Origin: Roseovarius sp. | Lineage (GTDB): Bacteria > Pseudomonadota > Alphaproteobacteria > Rhodobacterales > Rhodobacteraceae | Length of the DNA stretch: 5,241 bases | Reading direction: 5' to 3' | Assembly: GCA_023260815.1 (NCBI GenBank) | Contig: JALQUE010000273.1 | Coordinates: forward strand, 1 to 5,241 | Part shown: piece after piece, positions 1 through 5,241 of the stretch | Layout: every line of letters begins with the position of its first letter | How positions within the stretch are numbered: the stretch's first letter is position 1 | Made by a program: the position numbers and the translations under genes | Notes under the pieces: generated by a model | What the model was told of the DNA's origin: nothing | Databases searched by the model: none | What the model saw: only the letters and a program-made list of their open reading frames with translations

Positions 1-1494
1 ATCCTCGCGGATATTCGGATCGCCCTCCCAGACACCGGCGGTATCGCCCGTGCCCACACCCTCGAAGAATTCGCGCATATGTTCCATGCGCGCCTTGCCT
101 GCCATGGCGGCATTGACCACCTCGGCCAGACTGCCTGCCCCTGCAGGTCCCATCAGCGGTCTCGCCGAGATGAGGTTTGTGAAGTAAAGCGCTGGAATCG
201 CGAGCTCTTTGGCCTTTTGCACAACCGGTGTCGTGCCGATGGCCAGATCGGGTTTCAGCCCCTCCATCGCCGCGCAATCGTCTTCCAGCGAGGCCCGGAA
301 TTTCACCGTCACACCGCGTGCGCGCAGCCATTCGGCATCCGCTTCGGACCACGGGGTTTTCGGGCAGGCGGTGCCCACATAAGGCACATCCGCGCCGCTT
401 TCGATCAGCAGGCGGGCCACCAAGAGTTCGCTGCCTTCATATCCGCTTAACGTAATCGTGCCATTGATCGGCGCCGCACTCAGCGCACCCTTGATCGCCG
501 GCAGAAACGCATTCTGCGCCTGCGCCACCTTGTCGGCGGACAAACCGAACGCGTCACCGATCCCCGCCAACCAGGCGGCGGTACCGTCATGGCCGACAGG
601 CGCGCTGCCCACGATGGGGCGGCCTGCGGCCTGAAACTCGCGGACGGCGGCGGTGTAGAACGGATGGATCGCGGCAACCACGCCGCAATCCAGCGCGGCA
701 TAAAGCTCGCGCCATTCGCGACACGGCACAACCGGGCCTGCCGCCAATCCCATGGGCGCCAGCATCTGGCCGATCATCACCGGATCGACCGGGAACATCT
801 CGCCCAAAAGGGCAACGCTTGGCCTGTCCGAGACACCGCCTGCGGGCTTGGGCACGGGTCCTGCCTGAATTTCCTTGCGCGCATAGTTCAGCATCGCGCC
901 AGCCAGCACGTCCTTGGCCTCGGCGTGGGTGGGAATTCCGAACCCCGGCACATCAATGCCGACGATCCGTACCCCATTGATTTCACTTGGCAAAAGCCGC
1001 AAGGGAACGCCGCTTGCCGTCGGCACGCACAGGTTGGTCACCACCACCGCATCAAAGCGGTCGGGATCAGCCAGCTCGTGGACGCTGTCGCGGATATCCT
1101 CGAACAGCTTGCCCGTCACCAGGCTTTCGGAATTGAACGGAACATAGCCGACAGACCGCCGCGCACCGTAGAAATGACTCACAAAGGTCAGACCGTAAAC
1201 GCAGCAGGCCGAACCGGACAGCACCGTGGCGACCCGCTTCATGCGCAGCCCCACCCGCAGCGACCCAAAGGCCGGGCACATGCTTTGCGGCTTGTCATGC
1301 GGACCTTGCGGATAGTCCTTGGCGTATTGATCCAGCAGGTCGGATTGGCCAGCCATGCGGGCGGCCTTTTCCATCTCGGCGCCCGAATGGCAGCCAAGCC
1401 CCGGATCACCCTGCAATTCAGGGGCCGGCGCGTCGGACTTGCCTTCAATCACCTGCGCAGTCGCGGCGTTGTCATATGTGACTTCTTCGCTCAT
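1..1494 (-). CDS. bchY: Chlorophyllide a reductase subunit Y (3' end outside window)
   Basis: The window holds 498 codons of this NifD/BchN-like subunit and no stop. From the usual length of about 500 residues, only a short C-terminal piece is missing. With BchZ it forms the heterotetrameric catalytic component of chlorophyllide a oxidoreductase, which holds a [4Fe-4S] cluster and the chlorophyllide site. Cys73 (SMCPAFG), Cys98 (SACCVYG) and Cys156 (TNLCVP) are spaced 25 and 58 residues apart. That is the same as the three BchY cluster ligands I recall for Roseobacter denitrificans (Cys62, 87, 145), the fourth being in BchZ. Other landmarks are LGCHSGAEMEKAARMAGQ (33-50), VGYVPFNSESLVTGKLF and GVGTGDTAGVWEG near the end. 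ATG 1494 is the first possible start after an in-frame TGA at 1524-1522 and has GGGGGA (1504-1499) 4 nt upstream. Its start overlaps the small-ORF stop, suggesting coupled translation. Confidence 0.97.
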   Translation of the reverse strand, partial: MSEEVTYDNAATAQVIEGKSDAPAPELQGDPGLGCHSGAEMEKAARMAGQSDLLDQYAKDYPQGPHDKPQSMCPAFGSLRVGLRMKRVATVLSGSACCVYGLTFVSHFYGARRSVGYVPFNSESLVTGKLFEDIRDSVHELADPDRFDAVVVTNLCVPTASGVPLRLLPSEINGVRIVGIDVPGFGIPTHAEAKDVLAGAMLNYARKEIQAGPVPKPAGGVSDRPSVALLGEMFPVDPVMIGQMLAPMGLAAGPVVPCREWRELYAALDCGVVAAIHPFYTAAVREFQAAGRPIVGSAPVGHDGTAAWLAGIGDAFGLSADKVAQAQNAFLPAIKGALSAAPINGTITLSGYEGSELLVARLLIESGADVPYVGTACPKTPWSEADAEWLRARGVTVKFRASLEDDCAAMEGLKPDLAIGTTPVVQKAKELAIPALYFTNLISARPLMGPAGAGSLAEVVNAAMAGKARMEHMREFFEGVGTGDTAGVWEGDPNIRED

Positions 1495-1634
1495 GCGGTC
1501 CCCCGATGGTCCTCGTGCTGGTCAGACGTGCGGATATCTTCGATCAGGCGACGGATCTGGTCGGGGCGTGCCCGCGCCAGCATCTCGCGCACCTCGTTCA
1601 GGCGGCGATCACAGGACTGGTCATGCTTCGTCAT
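1491..1634 (-). CDS. Small unrecognised protein (47 aa) between bchX and bchY
   Basis: I do not recognise this family. The ORF begins with ATG at 1634 behind a ten-base Shine-Dalgarno match, overlaps the bchX 3' end by 14 nt, and stops at TGA 1493-1491, overlapping the bchY ATG as ATGA. The 47-residue product is soluble and highly charged, with no signal peptide or membrane segment. It has one Cys (residue 8) and looks like two short amphipathic helices split by Pro24: RRLNEVREMLARA, then PDQIRRLIEDIR, with a polar tail rich in Asp, His and Glu. About 79% of its codons end in G or C (my count, 37 of 47), as expected for a coding frame here. It is not a displaced BchY N-terminus: BchY is complete from 1494, and an in-frame TGA (1524-1522) blocks any upstream extension. 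Likely roles are a small accessory or assembly factor for chlorophyllide reductase, or a leader ORF that couples bchY translation to bchX. Both are inference. Confidence 0.6.
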   Translation of the reverse strand: MTKHDQSCDRRLNEVREMLARARPDQIRRLIEDIRTSDQHEDHRGTA

Positions 1635-2625
1635 AGATCACCTCCAGACTCTCGCGCGTTACGGCATATTTTCCGCGCATATCCTCGTCGGTCGCCGGTT
1701 CCAGCGTGATGCCCGCCCCGGTATCCGATCCATCGAACAGCCCGAGAAGCCCGTCCTGATCCAGCGGCGCGGGCCGCACCGGCGGCGCCAGCGACACGGC
1801 CTCGGCCAGCTCGGCAAACAGCGCGCCCCACTGGCTTTGCGCCGTGCCGACAATCTGATAATTCGCGGATTTCTTGCGCAGATCGTCATCCTGCGGGATG
1901 GCCGCCAGCACGGGGATATCGACCGCCTTGGCAAAAGCCTGCGCCTCACCCGAGCCGTCGTCCTTGTTGATGACAAGTCCCGCTATGCCGACATTGCCGC
2001 CCATCTTGCGGAAATACTCGACCGCCGAGCAGACATTGTTGGCCACATATAGCGACTGCAGATCGTTCGACCCGACAAGGATCACCTTCTGCGCCATGTC
2101 GCGGGCGATCGGCAGACCGAAGCCACCACAGACCACGTCGCCCAGGAAATCCAGCAGGACATAATCGAAGTCCCAGTCGTGAAAGCCCAGCTTTTCAAGC
2201 AGTTCGAACCCGTGGATAATCCCGCGCCCGCCACAGCCGCGGCCCACTTCCGGCCCGCCAAGCTCCATCGCAAAGACGCCGCCACGTTTGAAGCACACAT
2301 CGCCGATCTGCACTTGCTCACCAGCGAGGTTCTTCTTGGTCGAGGTCTCGATGATCGTCGGGCAGGCCTTGCCGCCGAACAGCAACGAGGTCGTGTCGGA
2401 TTTGGGATCACACCCGATCAGCAGGACGCGCTTGCCCTGCTCGGCCATCATGTGACTGAGATTGGCCAGCGTGAACGATTTGCCGATCCCGCCCTTGCCG
2501 TAAATCGCAATGATCTGGGTTTTCGAGGTCGGCTCCCCATGAGGAACCTCCAGAGTTGGCTCTTCAGCCGCCTCGTCCCGCAGGCGTTTGTCGAAATCCT
2601 TCAGATTCGGTACATCGTCCTTCAC
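1621..2625 (-). CDS. bchX: Chlorophyllide a reductase iron protein BchX
   Basis: This 334-residue NifH-like ATPase is the reductase component of chlorophyllide a oxidoreductase. It forms a homodimer, binds MgATP and passes electrons from ferredoxin to the BchY-BchZ catalytic component for reduction of the B ring (C7=C8) of chlorophyllide a. Counted from the GTG start, the P-loop GKGGIGKS is at 43-50 and GCDPKSDTT at 71-79. The two cysteines that each subunit gives to the bridging [4Fe-4S] cluster are Cys131 (GRGCGGRG) and Cys166 (LGDVVCGGFG). Their 35-residue spacing matches Cys97/Cys132 of NifH. The roughly 35-residue extension before the P-loop (NLKDFDKRLRDEAAEEPTLE) separates BchX from the shorter BchL. 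The start is GTG 2625, overlapping the bchC stop as GTGA. The C-terminus LEVIYDEA carries the ribosome binding site and start codon of the following small ORF. Confidence 0.97.
   Translation of the reverse strand: MKDDVPNLKDFDKRLRDEAAEEPTLEVPHGEPTSKTQIIAIYGKGGIGKSFTLANLSHMMAEQGKRVLLIGCDPKSDTTSLLFGGKACPTIIETSTKKNLAGEQVQIGDVCFKRGGVFAMELGGPEVGRGCGGRGIIHGFELLEKLGFHDWDFDYVLLDFLGDVVCGGFGLPIARDMAQKVILVGSNDLQSLYVANNVCSAVEYFRKMGGNVGIAGLVINKDDGSGEAQAFAKAVDIPVLAAIPQDDDLRKKSANYQIVGTAQSQWGALFAELAEAVSLAPPVRPAPLDQDGLLGLFDGSDTGAGITLEPATDEDMRGKYAVTRESLEVIYDEA
1636..1645 (-). promoter_or_regulatory. Extended Shine-Dalgarno for the small ORF, inside bchX
   Basis: GGAGGTGATC on the minus strand is complementary over ten bases to the conserved 3' end of 16S rRNA (GATCACCTCC). 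GGAGG lies 6 nt before the ATG at 1634. The same bases encode Glu-Val-Ile at the end of BchX, so the match could partly reflect protein constraint. Confidence 0.65.
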
Positions 2626-3563
2626 GCGGCGTCCTCCCAATCAAGTATCATTTTCAGGCATCCGGGGTCTTCGAATGCCGTTCTGTAGGCGTCGGGTGCC
2701 TGCCGTGCCGAGGCGCGATGCGTGATCAGCCCCTCCAGAGACAGCGCGCCACTCTCCACCAAGGCGGCGGTGGCGATCAGATCCTCACGCGCCCATTCCG
2801 CCGCGACGCGGAAACGCGCCTCTTTCATGAAAGCGGGCGGAAAGGCGAAACTCAGTGCATCTGGATAAAAGCCGGCCAGAACGATCTCGCCGCCCTTGCG
2901 GATACGGCCCACCAGATCATTGAGAATGGCGGCATTGCCCGACGCATCGTATATCGCGCCATAGTCGCGGCGCGTGTCATCCTCGGGCGCGATCACCTGG
3001 TATCCGACGGCGCCGCTGCGCCGGTCGGCCTGCGTCTCCCAGACCGTTGGTGCGGGCGCACCGGCGGCGATGGTCAGCCGCGCCAGCAGCCGTCCCAGCA
3101 CACCATGCCCCACGATCAGGTCGGGAACGGCCTTGTCCAGCCCCGCCATCGCATGCCGCGCCGTGGCCGCCAGCGCCAGAAGCGCCCCCTCGGCCCCGAG
3201 GGCAGGATCGATTCGCGTCACGCGGTCGGCCTTGGTCACCAAGCGCGCAGATGCGCCGCCAAAAAGACCGAACGCTTCGTTAAAACAATCCGCACCGGGA
3301 ACGAATACATGATCCCCAGGCTTGTAACCGGTTCCGGGTGCGGCCTCGACCACTTCGCCTGCCGCCTCGTAACCGGGAACAAGCGGATAACCCATGCCCG
3401 GAAATGGCGGCATCCGGCCTGACCAGAACAGCTTTTCGGTGCCGGTGGAGATACCGGAATGCGCGATGTCAACGACCAGATCACCAGCACCCGGCGCCTT
3501 GAGCGCGAGGGTGTCCAGGTGAAGATCCTCTGGACCGTTCAAAAAGACAGCGCGGGCCTCCAT
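2622..3563 (-). CDS. bchC: 3-hydroxyethyl bacteriochlorophyllide a dehydrogenase
   Basis: This 313-residue protein of the medium-chain dehydrogenase/reductase superfamily oxidises the C3 1-hydroxyethyl group to acetyl, a late step of bacteriochlorophyllide a synthesis in the cytoplasm or at the membrane surface. It opens with a GroES-like domain: HSGISTGTEKLFWSG (35-49), PFPGMGYPLVPGYEAAGEV (53-71) and GYKPGDHVFVPG (79-90). A nucleotide-binding domain follows with the glycine-rich GHGVLG turn (152-157) and YDASGN further on. The Cys and His that ligate catalytic zinc in classical alcohol dehydrogenases are not present in the aligned motifs (ISTGTE, PGYE), as I recall is usual for BchC. The length fits the family. 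It is the first gene after the PpsR-controlled promoter. Its TGA stop (2624-2622) overlaps the bchX GTG start. Confidence 0.96.
   Translation of the reverse strand: MEARAVFLNGPEDLHLDTLALKAPGAGDLVVDIAHSGISTGTEKLFWSGRMPPFPGMGYPLVPGYEAAGEVVEAAPGTGYKPGDHVFVPGADCFNEAFGLFGGASARLVTKADRVTRIDPALGAEGALLALAATARHAMAGLDKAVPDLIVGHGVLGRLLARLTIAAGAPAPTVWETQADRRSGAVGYQVIAPEDDTRRDYGAIYDASGNAAILNDLVGRIRKGGEIVLAGFYPDALSFAFPPAFMKEARFRVAAEWAREDLIATAALVESGALSLEGLITHRASARQAPDAYRTAFEDPGCLKMILDWEDAA
2632..2638 (-). promoter_or_regulatory. bchX ribosome binding site within the end of bchC
   Basis: GGGAGGA on the minus strand, within the last bchC codons, lies 6 nt before GTG 2625-2623. It overlaps the downstream part of the possible TTG start at 2640 and so cannot serve that codon, which settles the start of bchX. 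Confidence 0.8.
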
Positions 3564-3569
3564 CAACAT

Positions 3570-3575
3570 CTCCTT
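3570..3575 (-). promoter_or_regulatory. bchC ribosome binding site that decides the start
   Basis: AAGGAG on the minus strand abuts an ATG at 3569 with no spacer but lies 6 nt before a second in-frame ATG at 3563. The spacing supports 3563 as the true start, giving a protein that begins M-E-A-R-A-V. Confidence 0.8.
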
Positions 3576-3588
3576 GTTTCCCGGCCCA

Positions 3589-3615
3589 CCTGCCAGTCGA
3601 AAGACTCAGCGCAGG
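3589..3615 (-). other. Possible stem-loop in the bchC mRNA leader
   Basis: The minus strand contains CCTGC (3615-3611) pairing with GCAGG (3593-3589), enclosing an inner 4-bp stem AGTC/GACT with a TTTC loop and an asymmetric internal loop (GCTG against G). It lies between the predicted transcription start and the bchC ribosome binding site and has no U-tract, so it is not an intrinsic terminator. It could affect message stability or be fortuitous. Confidence 0.3.
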
Positions 3616-3628
3616 TTATGGGCTCACT

Positions 3629-3646
3629 TGTAAGTTTAGAGATACA
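3629..3646. promoter_or_regulatory. PpsR/CrtJ binding site, downstream copy (over -10)
   Basis: On the minus strand this reads TGTATCTCTAAACTTACA, again a perfect TGT-N12-ACA. It covers the TAAACT -10 element. It is separated from the upstream copy by 8 bp (3647-3654), the spacing known for paired sites that bind PpsR/CrtJ tetramers cooperatively at the R. capsulatus bchC promoter. Confidence 0.85.
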
Positions 3647-3660
3647 CACATAAGTGTCAA
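3633..3660 (-). promoter_or_regulatory. Predicted sigma70-type promoter of bchC
   Basis: Read on the minus strand, a perfect -35 hexamer TTGACA (3660-3655) is followed after 16 nt by TAAACT (3638-3633), which matches four of six positions of the TATAAT consensus. Transcription would start near 3625, giving a bchC leader of roughly 60 nt. Both hexamers lie inside TGT-N12-ACA palindromes, so repressor binding would directly occlude RNA polymerase. The -10 choice is an inference; the -35 is unambiguous by sequence. Confidence 0.75.
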
Positions 3661-3672
3661 GTTTAGTTTACA
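3655..3672. promoter_or_regulatory. PpsR/CrtJ binding site, upstream copy (over -35)
   Basis: On the minus strand this reads TGTAAACTAAACTTGACA, a perfect match to the TGT-N12-ACA consensus of PpsR (called CrtJ in R. capsulatus), the redox- and light-sensitive repressor of photosynthesis genes. It ends in the TTGACA -35 hexamer of the bchC promoter. Confidence 0.85.
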
Positions 3673-3701
3673 TGTTGTGAGGGAGATTGTTTGCGACAGC
3701 C

Positions 3702-4832
3702 TTACAATGGCTTGCTGCAGCTCAGCGCGCTGGTGACATAGGACCGCGGAGACGTCGCCGCGCGCACCTGATGAAACCCCGCCGCCTCGCACAATTCCGC
3801 AATCCGTGCAGCCGAGCGCGTGCGCCCCGTGCCCATCGCCATCGTGTAGAACGCGAAATAGACATCGCAGATCGGATCAGGCTTTGCGCCACCCGACATC
3901 GGCTCGGACACGATCAACCGCCCACCCGGCGGCAAGGCCGCATAGGCCTTGGCCAGAAGATCGGTAACCGTGTCGTCATCGTGATCGTACAGCACCCGGA
4001 TCAGCGAAATCGCATCCGCCCCCATCGGCAACGGTCCCTCACGAAACGAGCCGGCACAGCAGATCACGCGCCCATCCAGCGCCCCCGATCCAAGCCGCTT
4101 TCTCGCATCCGGGATCACTTCGGGCAGGTCGAACACGCTCAGCGCCATCTGCGGGTAACGCCGCGCCACATGCGACACGAACACCCCCGAGCCACCGCCC
4201 ACATCCATCAGACGATGAACCCCGCGCAGCGGGATCATCCGAAGCGTATCCTGCGCCACAAGTTCCTGCGATTGCGCCATCAAATCCGAATAGCGCGCCG
4301 CGTCTTCGGGCGGAATATCACCCTCGGCACCAAAGACATACGGCCAGAACCGCGCCAGCCCGGTGTCGCCATCGCCGCGCAGCAGCGCCACGGGATCGGC
4401 CATATCCTGATAAAAGACGTGGTGATGCCGAATCATCGCCTCAAGGCCTGGCACCCCCATCAGGGCCGCCCCCTTGCGCGACAGCCGGAAGCGGCCATCG
4501 CCACGGCGCTTCATCAGGCCCATGGCGGCACCCGCCTGCAACAAGATCTCCATTCGCTCAGGCGCGATGCCCGCGCCCTGCGCCAGATCGGCGGGGAATG
4601 CGTCACGCTCCATCAGCCACGGCAAAACGCGCAACTCGATCAGCGCCCCCAGAACCTGCGAGCGCACAAAACCCTGAACGATTTCGAAAATCTCGGCCCC
4701 GTCACGCCGTGCGATCCCTCGGCTAAAGGGCCACCTTGCAGCAAGACTCTGGATATCGGGGCGGGCGATCAGCCGGTTCAGCCAGCGTGTCAGATCGAAA
4801 CCGCTGCGTGCCGGAGGATCCTGCGCTGCCAC
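3702..4832 (-). CDS. crtF: Hydroxyneurosporene (demethylspheroidene) O-methyltransferase
   Basis: This 376-residue S-adenosylmethionine-dependent methyltransferase transfers a methyl group to the tertiary 1-hydroxyl of acyclic carotenoids, in the spheroidene or spirilloxanthin branch. The N-terminal part (about 45-130) is a small winged-helix-like dimerisation domain typical of plant-type O-methyltransferases (FVRSQVLGALIELRVL, then KGAALMG). The C-terminal Rossmann domain shows SAM motif I DVGGGSG (210-216), the acidic loop FDLPEVI (234-240), a region comparable to the family's catalytic His segment, RVLYDHDDD (279-287, with His284), and LPPGGRLIVSEP (300-311). The start chosen is GTG at 4832, 5 nt after the crtE stop. 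No clear Shine-Dalgarno precedes it, so translation probably depends on coupling to crtE. The stop is TAA, and no hairpin-plus-U-tract terminator follows before the bchC promoter. Carotenoid assignment over other O-methyltransferases rests on both sequence and the crtE-crtF-bchC context. Confidence 0.95.
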   Translation of the reverse strand: MAAQDPPARSGFDLTRWLNRLIARPDIQSLAARWPFSRGIARRDGAEIFEIVQGFVRSQVLGALIELRVLPWLMERDAFPADLAQGAGIAPERMEILLQAGAAMGLMKRRGDGRFRLSRKGAALMGVPGLEAMIRHHHVFYQDMADPVALLRGDGDTGLARFWPYVFGAEGDIPPEDAARYSDLMAQSQELVAQDTLRMIPLRGVHRLMDVGGGSGVFVSHVARRYPQMALSVFDLPEVIPDARKRLGSGALDGRVICCAGSFREGPLPMGADAISLIRVLYDHDDDTVTDLLAKAYAALPPGGRLIVSEPMSGGAKPDPICDVYFAFYTMAMGTGRTRSAARIAELCEAAGFHQVRAATSPRSYVTSALSCSKPL

Positions 4833-4837
4833 AGCGC

Positions 4838-5241
4838 TCAGACCCGGCTCGCCGTGGCCGGAACATTGGGCACGATGCGTTCCGCCGTCCTGCGCACCAT
4901 GCGCGCCAGATCCGCCTCACCCGGACAGGACGGGATCGACGCAATCGCGCCCGCCAGAATGTCCGACAACCGCTTGCTGGCGCCATCAACGCCCAGCTTG
5001 GCCACCGCATTGGGCCGACCATGCAGCGCATCTTGCCCCACAGGCTTGCCAAGGGTCGCCTCATCCAGAAGGGCATCGCGCAGATCGTCGGCCACCTGGA
5101 ACGCCTCGCCGATCAGGGCGCCCAGATCGCGCCAGTTGTCCGGATCATGGCCCGCCGCGATGGCGCCCATTTCCGTGGCCGCGATGAACAGCGCGCCGGT
5201 TTTTGAGCGATGATAGGCCGCCAGATCCACTTCAGGCTCGC
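4838..5241 (-). CDS. crtE: Geranylgeranyl diphosphate synthase, C-terminal part (5' end outside window)
   Basis: This is the last 133 codons plus stop (TGA 4840-4838) of an all-alpha trans-prenyltransferase. The enzyme condenses isopentenyl diphosphate with allylic diphosphates to make C20 geranylgeranyl diphosphate, the cytoplasmic precursor of carotenoids and of the bacteriochlorophyll side chain. Visible family features are the conserved AYHRSKTGALF stretch near the window edge and the second aspartate-rich motif FQVADDLRD, whose Asp residues bind diphosphate through Mg2+. GKPVGQD follows, then a C-terminal AGAIASIPSCPGEADLA segment very like the Rhodobacter CrtE tail as I remember it. From the usual size of about 290 residues, slightly more than half the protein, including the first DDxxD motif, is missing upstream. 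A GTG at 5230 is inside the gene and is not the start: the frame stays open to the window edge (preceding codons read E-P-E). The stop lies 5 nt before crtF, so the two are cotranscribed. Confidence 0.95.
   Translation of the reverse strand, partial: EPEVDLAAYHRSKTGALFIAATEMGAIAAGHDPDNWRDLGALIGEAFQVADDLRDALLDEATLGKPVGQDALHGRPNAVAKLGVDGASKRLSDILAGAIASIPSCPGEADLARMVRRTAERIVPNVPATASRV

Larger units (their letters stand above)
3564..3701. other. crtF-bchC intergenic regulatory region
   Basis: This 138-bp gap is the only substantial non-coding stretch and is visibly more AT-rich than the flanking genes over 3628-3690. It holds two TGT-N12-ACA palindromes, a sigma70-like promoter reading toward bchC, a possible leader hairpin and the bchC ribosome binding site. 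I see no intrinsic terminator, so crtEF transcripts may run on into bchC, as known for the Rhodobacter capsulatus superoperon. Confidence 0.85.

Noticed and set aside
1491..1634. Small ORF as a frameshifted N-terminus of BchY
   Set aside because: BchY from 1494 already has the full expected N-terminal region before its first conserved motif, and an in-frame TGA lies at 1524-1522. No conserved BchY sequence is visible in the small ORF.
589..2052. 487-codon open frame on the plus strand opposite bchY, the small ORF and bchX
   Set aside because: It runs across three minus-strand coding frames, its composition is typical of antisense reading, and the minus-strand proteins are unmistakable.
2622..2640. 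TTG at 2640 as the bchX start (five residues longer)
   Set aside because: The ribosome binding site GGGAGGA overlaps or follows this codon and is correctly spaced for GTG 2625. The shorter protein also matches the family N-terminus.
3561..3569. ATG at 3569 as the bchC start (two residues longer)
   Set aside because: AAGGAG directly abuts it, leaving no spacer. ATG 3563 has a normal 6-nt spacer and gives the expected M-E-x-x-A-V beginning.
3670..3675. ACATGT six-base palindrome beside the upstream PpsR site
   Set aside because: It is too short to be meaningful and is formed by the edge of the TGT-N12-ACA site plus three neighbouring bases.
4723..5076. 117-codon minus-strand frame overlapping the crtE/crtF junction
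   Set aside because: It is an out-of-frame shadow rich in Arg, Ser and Trp, sitting over two well-supported genes with no ribosome binding site that I can see.
3687..5213. 508-codon open frame on the plus strand opposite crtF and crtE
   Set aside because: It is exactly antisense to two clearly recognised genes, is implausibly rich in Arg and His, and resembles no known protein. Long antisense frames are common in high-GC coding DNA.

Overview
The window is a piece of the photosynthesis gene cluster of an aerobic or facultative anoxygenic phototrophic alphaproteobacterium, most likely a member of the Rhodobacterales (Rhodobacter/Roseobacter group). The evidence is the gene order crtE-crtF-bchC-bchX-bchY, all on the minus strand and all tightly packed. 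The high-GC codon use and close protein similarity to what I remember of the Rhodobacter proteins point the same way. This order is the upstream part of the classical crtEF-bchCXYZ-pufQBALM 'superoperon'. bchZ and the puf genes would lie beyond position 1, and the start of crtE beyond position 5241.

Layout in the direction of transcription (high to low coordinates): the 3' part of crtE (geranylgeranyl diphosphate synthase, 5241-4838); crtF (hydroxyneurosporene O-methyltransferase, 4832-3702); a 138-bp regulatory gap (3701-3564); bchC (bacteriochlorophyllide a dehydrogenase, 3563-2622); bchX (chlorophyllide a reductase iron protein, 2625-1621); an unrecognised 47-residue small ORF (1634-1491); and bchY (chlorophyllide a reductase subunit, 1494 to the window edge). 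Adjacent genes overlap or nearly touch: 5-nt gap crtE/crtF, 4-nt GTGA overlap bchC/bchX, 14-nt overlap bchX/small ORF, 4-nt ATGA overlap small ORF/bchY. This suggests extensive translational coupling.

The only sizeable non-coding stretch, between crtF and bchC, carries a sigma70-like promoter (TTGACA / TAAACT). Its -35 and -10 regions are each covered by a perfect TGT-N12-ACA palindrome. The two palindromes are separated by 8 bp, which is the arrangement expected for cooperative repression by PpsR/CrtJ, the oxygen/light-responsive repressor of photosynthesis genes.

Functionally, CrtE feeds C20 isoprenoid to both carotenoids and the bacteriochlorophyll tail, and CrtF makes methoxylated carotenoids of the spheroidene/spirilloxanthin type. 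BchX and BchY (with BchZ) reduce the B ring of chlorophyllide a, and BchC oxidises the C3 hydroxyethyl group to acetyl. Together these complete the bacteriochlorophyllide a macrocycle.

The least explained element is the small ORF between bchX and bchY. It starts from a nearly perfect Shine-Dalgarno sequence buried in the last codons of bchX and ends on the bchY start codon. There is no sign of mobile elements, RNA genes or CRISPR.
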